From positions 583,501 through 647,500 of the forward strand of contig NZ_CP010907.1 of assembly GCF_000971765.1 (NCBI RefSeq): a stretch of 64,000 nucleotides of DNA, given 5' to 3'. Origin of the DNA: Candidatus Pantoea carbekii (GTDB taxonomy: Bacteria; Pseudomonadota; Gammaproteobacteria; Enterobacterales; Enterobacteriaceae). The translations under genes were made by a program, and so were the position numbers. Positions 11,108-22,145 of this stretch are shown one piece after another (positions within the stretch are counted from its first letter, which is position 1; each line of letters opens with the position of its first letter). The notes below the pieces were generated by a model, which saw nothing but the letters and a program-made list of their open reading frames with translations, was not told where the DNA came from and did not search any database.

Positions 11108-11449
11108 TTATTTAACAAATGATATAAATAAATGTTTTGCTGATTTTTTCCAACTTTTAATATCTTGAGTATTAATTACATAATTGCTAAACAACATGAA
11201 GGTATCGTCAAGATATTCATCGGCTTGTATGACTAGCTTTTCATCTTCAAGATGCTTGATCTTATAATTCATTATGAAATAAGAAATATATTCAATTAAT
11301 TCATTAATGCTTTTATTTTTTCTTGAAGCAGGATCATTAACCCATCCACTATAGATACCTTGTAAGTTTGCTATACATTCAGAAAATAAATGTTCGCATA
11401 AAAATTTGAGTTGCACTATGTCATGTCGCTTAGGTGAGTATTCATCCAT
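11108..11449 (-). CDS. tomB: Hha toxicity modulator TomB
   Basis: The 113 residues align end to end with the E. coli biofilm/antitoxin protein TomB (YbaJ): the start MDEYSPKRHDIVQLKFLCEH is nearly identical, and GWVNDPASRKNKSINELIEYI and DEYLDDTFMLFSNY are conserved. The last dozen residues of the E. coli protein are missing. In E. coli tomB is followed at once by hha, whose product TomB antagonises. Here only 39 bases separate its end from the 4.5S RNA gene, so hha is not in its usual place. A perfect 42-bp palindrome lies 32 bases upstream. Its retention without Hha suggests another role, or an hha elsewhere in the genome. Confidence 0.9.
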   Translation of the reverse strand: MDEYSPKRHDIVQLKFLCEHLFSECIANLQGIYSGWVNDPASRKNKSINELIEYISYFIMNYKIKHLEDEKLVIQADEYLDDTFMLFSNYVINTQDIKSWKKSAKHLFISFVK

Positions 11450-11481
11450 TTGCTTGATCCGTTATTCAAACTTTTGTGTTG

Positions 11482-11523
11482 GCATTATAACATTTATGTA
11501 CTAGTACATAAATGTTATAATGC
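11482..11523. repeat. Perfect 42-bp palindrome upstream of tomB
   Basis: The two 21-base arms (11482-11502 and 11503-11523) are exact reverse complements with no spacer; each begins or ends GCATTATAAC/GTTATAATGC. Each strand therefore carries a TATAAT -10-like hexamer near its outer end (11516-11521 on plus, 11489-11484 on minus). The minus-strand copy is correctly placed to drive tomB with a leader of about 30 bases. It has no T-tract, so it is unlikely to be a terminator. A dimeric regulator site, cruciform or symmetrical promoter are possible. Confidence 0.85.
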
Positions 11524-12635
11524 AGCGAACTTTCTCGTATAACTTTTTTATTAGAATTATACAAATTGCACTAAAATATATTTATAAAGAGAAAATAAAA
11601 TTATATATTTATGTAAAGATAATATCTCGTAATAATAAATAGATTGTTTTAATCTACCTCTACCATATGATATATTTTTGATAATACAAATTTTCTCTAA
11701 AAAAGAGATATGTAATTTAAAGGTAAAATCAATATTTTTACACAAAAGATTATCGAAATATCCTTATTAATATTTTATAATAATTATTTATATTCAATTT
11801 TTTTGTAATTTATACCCTAATTATGTTTAGCTAAGTTAAGTAGCATATTTATTGTTTCAATCTAATTAATTATTAAAGTTCTATATAAAATATAGTCGTA
11901 TAGTTGTCATATAGCTGAATAACTGAAAAGAAATTACTATAGTAATCATTTAGGTAACTGACTGCATCTTAATATGAAGACTCAGTATACTACTAGTAAT
12001 AATAAAATTATAATAGTATAAAAATCGTATACTAAATATTACAAGCATTATCAATTTCTAATATTTATAGTATACATACTATATTCTAGATAATCTCTAC
12101 ATAATAAATAAAATCAAAAATTAATAAATGTCTTTATTCTGATAACTATTCTATTAATTAATATAAAAATAAACTTAGAATGCAAACCTAGTAGAGGATT
12201 TTTGTGTACTTTTTTTAAAAAATATTTAAAATAAAAATTAAGTTTTTATTAAATAATTAATTATATTAAGAATCACTTAACATGATTAATTATTTAAAGA
12301 GGTAAAACAGCTTATATTATAACTGTGTCAATGAAAGTAAAAAATTTTGATTACCGTAATACTATATATGGATTATGCAATCTATAACATTCCTTATCTG
12401 ACTTTAGAATTTTTTTATTATTAAATAAACTTCTATTAACTTTCTGGCTACTCTAGATCTACCATTATAGTAAAATCATAACATGATAATACCAAATAAC
12501 TATTTAGATTTTAAAAAGATCTATTCTACAAGCCAAATAAATCCGTAATTTAAATTTTAAAATAATAATCGTAATTATTAATTTCAATACTATAAAATAG
12601 TATACTAATTTTAAATATTAAAATATAGGTGATAG
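11524..12635. other. 1.1-kb AT-rich gap between tomB and queC, no gene seen
   Basis: Mostly A/T with no frame showing a recognisable domain. A 62-codon minus-strand frame at 11557-11745 is low-complexity and has no ribosome binding site. In E. coli many genes (amtB, glnK, mdlAB and others) lie between these neighbours, so this is a deletion scar. Confidence 0.55.
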
Positions 12636-13361
12636 ATGATCAATATAAGAAAAAAAACAAAACAAGCTGTTGTATTATTTAGTGGAGGACAAGATTCTAC
12701 TACCTGTTTAATCCAGGCGTGTCAGTTTTATAATAAAGTATATTGTATTACTTTTGATTATAATCAACGACATCGACAAGAGATTAAAGTAGCCATGAGA
12801 TTAGCAAAACATTTGGGCATACAAGAACATAAAATATTAGATATAACTATACTTAATGAATTAACCATTAGTAGTTTAACTCGTTTTAATATCCCTATAC
12901 CAAATTATAAATTCAATACTACCTGTCTTCCGAGTACATTTGTTCCAGGACGAAATATTTTATTTTTAACTATATCGGCAATTTATGCCTATACAATAGG
13001 AGCAGAAAGCGTGATTGCAGGCATATCCGAAAACGATTTTTTAAATTATCCGGACTGTCGTAAGGAATTTATAAATCTTTTTGGCAATGCTATAAATTTA
13101 GGCATGGAACGTAATATCAATTTTGAAATGCCTCTTATGTCATTGAATAAAGCAGAAACTTGGGCATTAGCTGATTATTTTCAACAATTACAATTAATAA
13201 GATTGGAAACTTTAACTTGTTATAACGGTATAAAAGGTGATGGTTGTGGTAACTGTTCTGCTTGTTATGCGCGTGCATCTGGTTTAGCTGATTATGAGGC
13301 TAATCGCTCTAATATAATGAAAGAAATGAAAAAAAAGTGTTTTTTAAAAAATGTATTATGA
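12636..13361 (+). CDS. queC: 7-cyano-7-deazaguanine (preQ0) synthase QueC
   Basis: ATP-dependent enzyme converting 7-carboxy-7-deazaguanine and ammonia to preQ0, on the route to queuosine in tRNA. The 241 residues carry the PP-loop SGGQDSTTC at about 16-24, [21 protein letters not shown], the ETLTCYNG motif and the zinc cluster [16 protein letters not shown]. Length is about 10 residues above E. coli because of short extensions at both ends. The start follows TAGGTGATAG. queA and tgt for later steps are at 31.9-34.2 kb. It is convergent with lon; in E. coli ybaWV, ppiD and hupB lie between them and are absent here. Confidence 0.95.
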   Translation: MINIRKKTKQAVVLFSGGQDSTTCLIQACQFYNKVYCITFDYNQRHRQEIKVAMRLAKHLGIQEHKILDITILNELTISSLTRFNIPIPNYKFNTTCLPSTFVPGRNILFLTISAIYAYTIGAESVIAGISENDFLNYPDCRKEFINLFGNAINLGMERNINFEMPLMSLNKAETWALADYFQQLQLIRLETLTCYNGIKGDGCGNCSACYARASGLADYEANRSNIMKEMKKKCFLKNVL

Positions 13362-13619
13362 AAACAATACATTTAACAAGCTATTTCATTAAATCAAATT
13401 ATAATTCACTTAAATTTAAAACTAGCAAAAATTTTTCTTTAATCTTAAACAAATATGTCTATCTGTAAATCAAACTCACTAATTCAATTAAATTCATTTG
13501 TTTTTTGAATTCTGCTTTATTCAAAAAGCTACTACTCCACATACAGACACCCTGCAGCTAACCAAAAATAAAGGAGAGCTGTCAAGAAATGTCATAAATT
13601 CTTATGTTTAAAATATTAA

Positions 13620-15956
13620 TTAATGTATCCAAGACAAAGTCTCTATTGAAAAACTAAGTACCTCTTCAATGCATTTTACTGGGTATATTTCAAGATTGGC
13701 AACGACATTCTTCGGAATTTCTTCTAAATCTCGCTTATTGTCAATAGGAATTAATACTTTTTTAATTCCTCCGCGATGTGCAGCTAATAATTTTTCTTTG
13801 AGACCACCGATAGGCAAAATTTGACCACACAATGTAATTTCTCCTGTCATGGCTATATCAGAACGCACTGGACTGCAAGTTAAACAAGAGACAAGCGCAG
13901 TACACATAGCAATGCCAGCACTAGGGCCATCTTTTGGAGTTGCACCTTCTGGTACATGTACATGAATATCACGATTTTCATAAAAATCTACTTTAATGCC
14001 TAACTTTTCTGCACGTGCACGCACCACTGTGACGGCTGCTTGTATAGATTCCTGCATCACTTCACCTAAACAACCTGTATAAGTTAACTTCCCTTTTCCT
14101 GGTAAACAAGCAGCTTCAATAGTTAACAAATCACCTCCTACTTCCGTCCAGGCTAGACCAGTTACTTGACCTACTCGGTTATCACTATTTGCACGACCAT
14201 AATCAAAACGTTGCACTCCAAGAAAATTTTTGAGATTTTCAGAATCAATACTAATATTTGTTTTTGTTTTATCCATTAATAATGCTTTAACTGATTTTCG
14301 ACATAACTTTGAAAGTTCACGTTCTAAACTACGTACACCAGCTTCGCGAGTATAATAACGAATTATACTAATAATAGCACTATCATCAATATTTATCTCA
14401 TGTGCTTTTAGGGCATTACGTTGAATTTGTTTTGGCAGAAGATGTTGTTTAGCGATATTCATTTTTTCATTTTCTGTATAACCTGAAATACGAATAACTT
14501 CCATACGATCTAATAACGGTAAAGGTATATTCATAGAATTGGATGTCGCTACAAACATTACATCAGATAGATCATAATCAACTTCTAAATAGTGATCGTT
14601 AAATGCAACGTTTTGTTCAGGATCTAAAACTTCTAGTAAAGCTGAAGCTGGATCACCTCGCATATCGGAAGACATTTTATCAATCTCATCTAATAAAAAT
14701 AATGGATTTTTTACTGCGACCTTTGCCATTTTCTGTATTAATTTTCCCGGCATTGAACCGATATAAGTACGTCTGTGACCACGAATTTCTGCTTCATCAC
14801 GCATACCACCTAACGCCATACGTACGTATTTACGTCCAGTTGCTTTAGCAATGGATTGTCCAAGAGAAGTTTTACCTACCCCTGGAGGTCCAACAAGACA
14901 AAGAATAGGACCTCTAATTTTACTTATACGATTTTGTACGGCAAGATACTCGAGTATACGATCTTTGACGCTTTCAAGACCATAATGGTCAGTATCAAGT
15001 CTGTATTGCGCTTTGCATAAATCTTTTTTTAATTTACTGCGTGAAGACCATGGCACCTGAAGCATCCAGTCAATATAACTTCTTACTACAGTAGCTTCTG
15101 CTGACATAGGCGGCATCATTTTTAATTTTTGTAATTCAGATTCTGTTTTTTCATGTGCTTCAACTGACATTTTTGCCATATCAATTTTTCGTTTGAGAGC
15201 TTCATATTCGTCTGGAGTTTCATCCATTTCTCCTAACTCTCTTTGAATAGCCTTCATTTGTTCATTGAGATAATATTCTCGTTGGCTTTTCTCCATTTGT
15301 TTTTTTACACGGTTACGAATCCGCTTTTCAACTTGAAGCAGATCAATTTCTGATTCCATCATTGCCATAAGATATTCTAAACGCTCATTAACATCAGCCA
15401 TTTCCATGACTGATTGTTTATCTGCTAACTTTAATGGCATATGTGCAGCTACAGTATCTGCTAAGCGAGCAGCATCATCGATGCTATTTAAAGATGTTAA
15501 TACCTCAGGTGGTATTTTTTTATTTAGTTTAATATAACCTTCAAATTGATTAATAGCAGTGCGTACTAATACTTCTTGTTCACGTTCTTCAATTTCATTT
15601 GTAATCAAGTATTCAGCTTGGGCAATAAAATGATCACCATTATCTACTAAAGTTTTTATACGTGCACGCTGTAATCCTTCTACTAAGACTTTCACTGTAC
15701 CATCAGGTAGCTTTAACATTTGTAAAACCGATGCTACTGTTCCTACAGAAAAGAGATCATTTATACTAGGATCATCCTTTGCAGCTTCTCTTTGTGCCAC
15801 TAGGAAAATCTTTTTATCATGTTCCATCGCAATTTCAAGGCATCGAATCGATTTTTCTCGACCAACAAACAATGGAATAACCATATGTGGATACACCACC
15901 ACATCACGCAGTGGTAATACAGGAATTTCAATACATTCAGAATGCTCAAGATTCAT
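13620..15956 (-). CDS. lon: ATP-dependent protease Lon
   Basis: AAA+ serine protease degrading misfolded and regulatory proteins in the cytoplasm. The 778 residues compare with 784 in E. coli. The N-terminal substrate domain (IEIPVLPLRDVVVYPHMV) is intact. The Walker A motif GPPGVGKTS is near 355 and LFLLDEIDKM is the Walker B region. The proteolytic domain has PKDGPSAGIAM with the catalytic Ser and GGLKEKLLAAHRGG with the catalytic Lys. The start MNLEHSECIEIPVL fits E. coli MNPERSERIEIPVL, and the leader AAGAGAGAGCTCT before ATG matches the E. coli leader as I recall it. The hupB and ppiD genes that follow in E. coli are missing. Confidence 0.98.
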   Translation of the reverse strand: MNLEHSECIEIPVLPLRDVVVYPHMVIPLFVGREKSIRCLEIAMEHDKKIFLVAQREAAKDDPSINDLFSVGTVASVLQMLKLPDGTVKVLVEGLQRARIKTLVDNGDHFIAQAEYLITNEIEEREQEVLVRTAINQFEGYIKLNKKIPPEVLTSLNSIDDAARLADTVAAHMPLKLADKQSVMEMADVNERLEYLMAMMESEIDLLQVEKRIRNRVKKQMEKSQREYYLNEQMKAIQRELGEMDETPDEYEALKRKIDMAKMSVEAHEKTESELQKLKMMPPMSAEATVVRSYIDWMLQVPWSSRSKLKKDLCKAQYRLDTDHYGLESVKDRILEYLAVQNRISKIRGPILCLVGPPGVGKTSLGQSIAKATGRKYVRMALGGMRDEAEIRGHRRTYIGSMPGKLIQKMAKVAVKNPLFLLDEIDKMSSDMRGDPASALLEVLDPEQNVAFNDHYLEVDYDLSDVMFVATSNSMNIPLPLLDRMEVIRISGYTENEKMNIAKQHLLPKQIQRNALKAHEINIDDSAIISIIRYYTREAGVRSLERELSKLCRKSVKALLMDKTKTNISIDSENLKNFLGVQRFDYGRANSDNRVGQVTGLAWTEVGGDLLTIEAACLPGKGKLTYTGCLGEVMQESIQAAVTVVRARAEKLGIKVDFYENRDIHVHVPEGATPKDGPSAGIAMCTALVSCLTCSPVRSDIAMTGEITLCGQILPIGGLKEKLLAAHRGGIKKVLIPIDNKRDLEEIPKNVVANLEIYPVKCIEEVLSFSIETLSWIH

Positions 15957-16047
15957 AGAGCTCTCTCTTTATTTCTAATATCGCCAGAAATCATGGGAAC
16001 CACGTAAAAATAAAAAAAACAAACCATTGAAGATGCATAATGCCAAT

Positions 16048-16075
16048 TATATAGGGATATTTATATGACATTCAA
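16048..16075 (-). promoter_or_regulatory. Probable sigma-32 promoter of lon
   Basis: On the minus strand TTGAAT (16075-16070), within GAATTGAATGTC, and CCCTATAT (16056-16049) are spaced by 13 bases. This resembles the E. coli lon heat-shock promoter (GTTGAATGT and CCCCATAT) and sits about 90 bases upstream of the start codon. It is one mismatch from the -10 consensus and looser at -35 than the htpG copy. Confidence 0.65.
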
Positions 16076-16091
16076 TTCGCTTACATTAGAC

Positions 16092-16121
16092 AAAAATAAC
16101 GAAAGCACTTTGTTATTTTTT
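16092..16121. terminator. Possible terminator between clpX and lon
   Basis: AAAAATAAC (16092-16100) and GTTATTTTT (16112-16120) form a 9-bp hairpin, with AAAG and CTTT inside giving more pairs. T runs follow on either strand. It lies 20-50 bases after the clpX stop and just before the lon promoter, where E. coli separates the two units. The stem is AT-only, so strength is uncertain. Confidence 0.45.
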
Positions 16122-16138
16122 TAATATACAAATATAAT

Positions 16139-17425
16139 TTATTGATTTATTTGTTCATTAGAAACTAACACTTCATTTGTGCTATAAACTAACATAGGTC
16201 CAGATTTACCACTAATAACAGTCTCATCAATCACTACTGTGTCAACACCTTCTATAGAAGGAAGATCATACATTATTTCTAATAAAATAGCTTCAACGAT
16301 AGATCGCAGGCCACGTGCACCTGTTTTACGCAGGTTAGCTTTTCTAGCAATCATTTTCAATGCTTCATCACGAAACTCTAATTTTACGCCTTCTAAATTA
16401 AATAATACTTGATATTGTTTGATTAGTGAATTTTTTGGTTGAGATAAAATTTGAATCAACGATTCTTCATTGAGTTCGCTTAAAGTAGTCACTACTGGTA
16501 AACGACCTATAAATTCTGGGATCAAACCAAATTTAATTAAATCTTCCGGTTCAACCAATGAAAGTAATTTGCCTTGGCTTGATTTTTGTGCTTGTTTTAT
16601 TACAGTTGCACTAAAACCGATTCCAGATCCTGTTTCGACGCGTTGAGAAATTATTTTATCTAAACCATCAAAAGCTCCTCCACAAATGAATAAAATTTTA
16701 GAAGTATCAACCTGTAAAAATTCTTGTTGTGGATGTTTACGTCCGCCCTGTGGAGGAACAGCAGCTACGGTGCCTTCAATAAGTTTTAAAAGTGCTTGTT
16801 GAACACCCTCTCCTGAAACATCACGCGTAATTGATGGATTATCTGATTTTCTAGAGATTTTATCTATTTCATCTATATAAATAATTCCATGCTGTGCTTT
16901 CTTTACATCATAATCGCATTTTTGGAGTAGTTTTTGAAGAATACTTTCAACATCTTCGCCCACGTAACCAGCCTCTGTTAGAGTTGTCGCATCAGCAATA
17001 GTAAACGGTACACCCAAAAGACGTGCTAATGTTTCTGCAAGAAGGGTCTTACCACTACCAGTGGGCCCAATAAGCAGGATATTACTTTTTCCTAATTCAA
17101 CATCACTACTGCTTTTATCTGCGTTACATAGGCGTTTATAGTGATTATAAACTGCTACCGCCAGTACTTTTTTCGCGTTTTCTTGACCAATAATATACTC
17201 ATCAAGATGACGGCGAATTTGATGTGGAGTGCGTAAAAGGCTGCGCTGACGATCTGACACAGTGTCCTTAATCTCTTGGCTAATAATGTCATTACATAAA
17301 TCAACACACTCGGCGCAAATATATACCGACGGACCTGCAATAAGCTTATGAACTTCATGTTGATTCTTTCCGCAAAAAGAACAACATAATAATATCTCGG
17401 TATCGACTTTGCACTTATCTGTCAT
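16139..17425 (-). CDS. clpX: ClpXP unfoldase subunit ClpX
   Basis: AAA+ unfoldase that recognises tagged substrates and feeds them to ClpP. The 428 residues compare with 424 in E. coli. The N-terminal zinc-binding domain has Cys15, Cys18, Cys37 and Cys40. The Walker A motif GPTGSGKT is at 120-127 and IIYIDEIDK is Walker B. The pore loop GYVGEDVE and the ClpP-binding IGF loop region (GSGIGFSA) are present. An AAGAGG Shine-Dalgarno sequence precedes the ATG. It follows clpP by 148 bases on the same strand. Confidence 0.98.
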   Translation of the reverse strand: MTDKCKVDTEILLCCSFCGKNQHEVHKLIAGPSVYICAECVDLCNDIISQEIKDTVSDRQRSLLRTPHQIRRHLDEYIIGQENAKKVLAVAVYNHYKRLCNADKSSSDVELGKSNILLIGPTGSGKTLLAETLARLLGVPFTIADATTLTEAGYVGEDVESILQKLLQKCDYDVKKAQHGIIYIDEIDKISRKSDNPSITRDVSGEGVQQALLKLIEGTVAAVPPQGGRKHPQQEFLQVDTSKILFICGGAFDGLDKIISQRVETGSGIGFSATVIKQAQKSSQGKLLSLVEPEDLIKFGLIPEFIGRLPVVTTLSELNEESLIQILSQPKNSLIKQYQVLFNLEGVKLEFRDEALKMIARKANLRKTGARGLRSIVEAILLEIMYDLPSIEGVDTVVIDETVISGKSGPMLVYSTNEVLVSNEQINQ

Positions 17426-17573
17426 CAGCTAACCTCTTTTATTCCTCAAATCGAATGTAGGTATTATTTATTGTAACGAAGATCTAATAAATAAGAATCA
17501 TTGTTTACTAATAATATAATTGATCTAGGATAATTTATTTGACTAATGATTTGTTAAAAAATCTAGATATTTT

Positions 17574-18197
17574 TTATTGACGCTGCACTAAAATAGAGTC
17601 AACCAACCCATAATCTACGGCTTCTTTAGCTGAAAGAAAACGATCACGTTCAGTATCATGTTCAACCTGCTCCAAAGATTTGCCAGTATGCTCAGCAAGT
17701 AACTCGTTCATACGCTGCTTTACTTTTAGAATTTCTCGTGCATGAATTTCAATATCAGTTGCTTGGCCATGGTAGCCACCTAATGGTTGATGAATCATTA
17801 CACGTGAATTAGGCAAACAAAAACGTTTACCTTGTGTACCTGAAGCTAGCAGAAATGCACTCATTGAACAAGCTTGCCCCATACAAATTGTACTAACATC
17901 TGGTTTAATAAATTTCATAGTGTCATAAATAGACATACCAGAGGTAATAACACCACCTGGTGAATTAATATATATATATATATCTTTTTCAGGATTTTCA
18001 GCTTCTAAAAATAATATTTGTGCAACAATTAAGTTTGCCATATAATCTTCGATTTGACCAGTTAAGAAAATCACTCTTTCTTTCAGCAAACGTGAATAAA
18101 TGTCGTAAGAACGTTCACCCCGTGAAGTTTGCTCTACTACCATCGGTATCAGTGCCATATACGGTGTAGTAAAATCACGATCGCCGACATGTGCCAT
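17574..18197 (-). CDS. clpP: ATP-dependent Clp protease proteolytic subunit ClpP
   Basis: Serine protease forming the two-ring 14-mer chamber that works with ClpX. The length of 207 residues is identical to E. coli, and the catalytic triad falls at the same positions of the precursor: Ser111 in GQACSMSAF, His136 in VMIHQPLGG and Asp185 in TERDRF. The usual small residues beside Ser111 are replaced (AC-S-M-S rather than AA-S-M-G), a mild change. A strong GAGGAGCG Shine-Dalgarno sequence lies upstream of the ATG. No clear heat-shock promoter is visible in the 321-base gap upstream. Confidence 0.98.
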   Translation of the reverse strand: MAHVGDRDFTTPYMALIPMVVEQTSRGERSYDIYSRLLKERVIFLTGQIEDYMANLIVAQILFLEAENPEKDIYIYINSPGGVITSGMSIYDTMKFIKPDVSTICMGQACSMSAFLLASGTQGKRFCLPNSRVMIHQPLGGYHGQATDIEIHAREILKVKQRMNELLAEHTGKSLEQVEHDTERDRFLSAKEAVDYGLVDSILVQRQ

Positions 18198-18518
18198 TAT
18201 ACGCTCCTCATCATGCTTAATTAATAATTTTTTAAAGATTATAAGAAATTAATTTTAAATATAATTATTTTTATTGACTCTTTTTACACTTAAAGTATAC
18301 CAATAAAATAATTTAATTATTTCAATAGATTTTATATTTTAATATCTTATTTCACTTAAAATACATTCTGTAATAGCATGATATATAAACCGAAAATAAT
18401 TTTCACTAAAAATTTTTCTGTACACTATAATTATGAATAATTATGCAATATAAATAATCTTTAATTAAGAGAATACAATAATAATCTCAAAAATTATTAA
18501 TATCCTAAAATAAAAATA
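18198..18518. other. AT-rich gap between clpP and tig
   Basis: About 320 bases with no gene. It must hold the clpP promoter, but no box stands out. Confidence 0.5.
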
Positions 18519-19850
18519 TTAAGCGAATGAAACAAACTGATTCTCATAAGTATGGTGATAAATTAATTCATTAAATTTAAAAGGTTTTTCTGTAATTTTA
18601 GCTTTTGTGATTACAGCTTCGATTGCTAACTCTTCTAAAACTATATTACGAATATTATTCATTAGCTCCTTTTTTTTAAAGTATAAAGCAATTACTTGAT
18701 TTGGGTTTTCATATGCTGAAGCTATTTCTATTATTAATGCTCTTACACGATTTTCATCAACCTTTAAGTTATGAGTACGAATAATTTCTTGCAACAATAA
18801 AGCTACACTAACGCGATACTTTGCTTGATTTGCAATTAGTTCATCGGATGATGTATTAAATAATTGTTTTTTTTTATTATCAGAATATTCTGTTGATTGT
18901 TGATTATATATTATATTAATTTCTTTTTTAACCAGTGCTGTTGGAACATCAATACTATGATTATCTATTAACGCTTTCATTACCTGCGACTTTAATCGAG
19001 CATATATAGCTCTTTTCAATTCACGCTCCATGTTTTTTCGTATTTCAGCACGCAATTCAATTATAGAACCATTCTTTATTCCAATATGCTTAACAAATTC
19101 TTCATTTAATTTTGGTAAAGTATACGTTTCAACTTTTTTTAGAAAAATGTTAAAGGTAGCATTCTTATTTTGTAAATTTTTCACATGGTAATTAAATGGA
19201 AATTTAACATCGATAGTAAATTTTTCACCTGGTTTGTGATTAATGATATTTTCTGCAAGTCCTGGTATCATACAACCTTGCTCTATTACCAAAACAAAAT
19301 TATTAGCTTGACTACCTTCAAATTTTGATCCTTCTGCTAACCCATTGAAATCGATAGTTACACGATCTCTGATAGATGCAACATTATTCGTTTCACTCCA
19401 AATTGCTTTTTGTTTCTGTAAGATATTTAAGACAATATCAATATCCATATCAGTTATTTCAACAACTGGTTTTTCTAATTCGATAGAATCTAAACATTTT
19501 AATGTAATTTCTGGATATACTTCAAATTCAACTGTATAAGTAAAATCTGTGCCTTTTTGATATTTACTAGGTATATAATTCGGAGGGCCTGCTAAATTAA
19601 TTTTTTCTTTAATAATGGTATCAGTGAATATACGTTCCATAAGATCATTTAAAGTGTTTTGATGAACTACAGTGCCGCATCTCTGTGCAATGATGTCTAT
19701 TGGTGCTTTCCCTTTGCGAAAACCATCAACATGAACTTTTTTTGCTGCTTTGACTAGTTCTTTTTTTACTGCTTTTTCAATATGGTCTGCTGTTACAGTA
19801 ACTGTAATCCTACGCCCTAATCCTTGAGTAGTTTCTATTAACACTGTCAT
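18519..19850 (-). CDS. tig: Trigger factor
   Basis: Ribosome-bound chaperone with peptidyl-prolyl isomerase fold that meets nascent chains at the exit tunnel. The 443 residues compare with 432 in E. coli. The ribosome-docking signature GFRKGKAP is at about 43-50, the FKBP-like middle domain includes [11 protein letters not shown] and [11 protein letters not shown], and the C-terminal helical arms follow. The C-terminal half is the most divergent part and contains an A9 run (in DNKKKQ) that could promote slippage. The start [14 protein letters not shown] fits the family. In E. coli bolA, yajG and ampG lie next; here 2.3 kb of non-coding DNA does. Confidence 0.96.
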   Translation of the reverse strand: MTVLIETTQGLGRRITVTVTADHIEKAVKKELVKAAKKVHVDGFRKGKAPIDIIAQRCGTVVHQNTLNDLMERIFTDTIIKEKINLAGPPNYIPSKYQKGTDFTYTVEFEVYPEITLKCLDSIELEKPVVEITDMDIDIVLNILQKQKAIWSETNNVASIRDRVTIDFNGLAEGSKFEGSQANNFVLVIEQGCMIPGLAENIINHKPGEKFTIDVKFPFNYHVKNLQNKNATFNIFLKKVETYTLPKLNEEFVKHIGIKNGSIIELRAEIRKNMERELKRAIYARLKSQVMKALIDNHSIDVPTALVKKEINIIYNQQSTEYSDNKKKQLFNTSSDELIANQAKYRVSVALLLQEIIRTHNLKVDENRVRALIIEIASAYENPNQVIALYFKKKELMNNIRNIVLEELAIEAVITKAKITEKPFKFNELIYHHTYENQFVSFA

Positions 19851-22145
19851 TTCATTACCTCAAACATGTGTATACGGTTTACTGTAGAGATATTTATTAA
19901 CCTGATACATGCAATCTAAAGAATCGATATAAAATTCTGTAATTAAAAAAATTGAATTTGTATTTAAAAATTCGAGTTCATTGTCTTAATTAGAGAAAAT
20001 TTTCAGTATATATACTAAGATTATAAGAATATAGCTAGAATTGAGGGTATAAACTTATTAGTGTGTTATTGATACCATTTTTTTAAATTTAATTTAATTT
20101 TAATAAAGCAATTTATAAAAATATCATTAATACAATTGATTTTTAAAGATAATCTTTAAGAAGAACATTGAATTATATTACTTTGTAATAATTTGACTAT
20201 CATTTGCATAATAAAAAAGTGAATTTTATTCAAAAATCATTTAGAAATTTACAAAAAAATCATAATTCTCAATTATTTAAAAATTATTCTAAATAAACCT
20301 AGATAAATAAATTCAAAACGATCAAATAGATAATTGTATAATTGAGTATTATAGCCAAAGCCCTTTTACGACTCTTTAATTTAGCACAGATGAATTTTTA
20401 AATATTCAAACATACTTTATTAAATGGCGACATAAATTTTTTTAATTAATTTAGGAAATGTTTTAGTTTTCTTTTAACTAGCAATTGCTAGCATAGATGA
20501 AATGTTTTAAAAAATCCAGTATATGCATGTAAAATGCAAAATATTTATATTTACATACAATGATATTTTTTCTGTGAATTTTTCATTATAGTTCTATATC
20601 ATACATAGTATATGTATATATTAAATTCTACAATTTATTCAATTTAATCAAATTCTCAATATTAAGGATATTATTGTTTAATATGAGTAGTTTTAACTAA
20701 ATATTCTAGAATAACTTATAGAATATAGATAAAGTTTAATAGTTAGTGAACCAAATATTCCTTAACAATCTATAGTATGCTATAAAATTTTTTAAAAAAT
20801 CATCTCTTTTACGTAATGCATTATTTTAAATGTACAAACTTAAAAAGTGTTTCATAATTTTGAGAACATACGCAGTATAAATAATATGTGTTGCAACATG
20901 ACTAAAATTGTCTTTTATTATTATTTATATAAATTTAGAAATAAAATTAAATAAATGAACTTCATATTAAAATTCTTAAAATTTTGAAGATATTTCTTTA
21001 GAACGAAATGCTCAAGATTACAAAAACAATTTATTAAATGGTGAAGCTACATTATCGTGAAATAGCATAGAATAATTTTTTACATAATTTCATTAAAGAA
21101 TAACGATGAATTAAGTGATAAAAATAAATACTTCAAGATGAATACTGTAAAATAACAAAAATTATTTATATGATACGAAAATATAGTACTTAAATATATT
21201 AAGTAATACGTTGTTAAAATTTCTTAATTTAATTTACCCTACAAATTTTTATTATTTACAGAAATAGTAAAATACTAAATATGCTTAATAAGCATAGCAA
21301 AGTTATTTAAAAAACTACAATTGTAATATGATTATTTATTTGAGTTTATTATTTTGATTTTCCAGTATATATTTAAGCATAATTTATTATCAAGCTGAGT
21401 GTAGTTCTAAGAGTAATTTTCTAGGAAAGACAGTTTATAGTATCAACATTTTTTTATGTAACACATAAAAATAAATTTATTGAATATAAATTTATTTTTA
21501 TGAACATATAAAAATAAAAGTAAGTATTTCAATTGATGTTTTCTATAATAAATTCTTGAAACTAGATTGCACATTTGTTACCATGAGCAATTGAAATTCA
21601 TAATGAATAATATTTGGATTATATTTAAATAGATTTAATATAACATTTGACATTATTTATATAATGATATTATAAGATGATAACAAAATTTTTGTATAAA
21701 AACATAAATTTTATAGATTATATAGTAATAATTAAATAATAATTTTTCCACTAAACCTATCATAAAAAATATTTTTTAATTATAAATTATCTTTACTTCA
21801 TATAAACTAAATATAAAATATATGTATTGATTTTGAAAAAAATAAATGTAGAAAAACATTTCAGATTTTACGAAATACGAATACTCATAAATTTTAATTT
21901 ATCATGTATTAAATAAATATTTCTTTGTTTTAATAAACATATGTTATGTATATTAAATGCAAAATAGCATTACCTAGCAACTCTTCAACATAATACAAAT
22001 AATATATTTATATAATATTAACAGCACGTTATATTGAAAAAGTGTTCTCTATAGTTCTAAACAGATTTATAATATGCAAACTTTTCTGTAAAAGGTGCCC
22101 TCACTTAAAACGACAATAGTCTCTTTTAATTACTGAGGTTATTAA
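19851..22145. other. 2.3-kb AT-rich desert between tig and cyoA, no gene seen
   Basis: This is the longest non-coding stretch in the window. In E. coli the interval holds bolA, yajG and ampG, together about 2.4 kb, so it has kept roughly the ancestral length while losing all recognisable coding sequence. I found no BolA or transporter motif on either strand. The last 60 bases include the cyoA leader with ACTGAGGTT before the ATG. Confidence 0.6.
21464..21502. repeat. Perfect 17-bp inverted repeat with 5-base loop
   Basis: Arm 21464-21480 (starting CATAAAAATAAATTT) is the exact reverse complement of 21486-21502, with the loop TGAAT. It is AT-only except for the outer CG pair and lies about 640 bases upstream of cyoA in otherwise featureless DNA. 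It could be a leftover terminator or a product of replication template switching. Confidence 0.7.

Noticed and set aside
11557..11745. 62-codon minus-strand open frame upstream of tomB
   Set aside because: Low-complexity Ile/Lys/Tyr content, no ribosome binding site, no recognisable motif.
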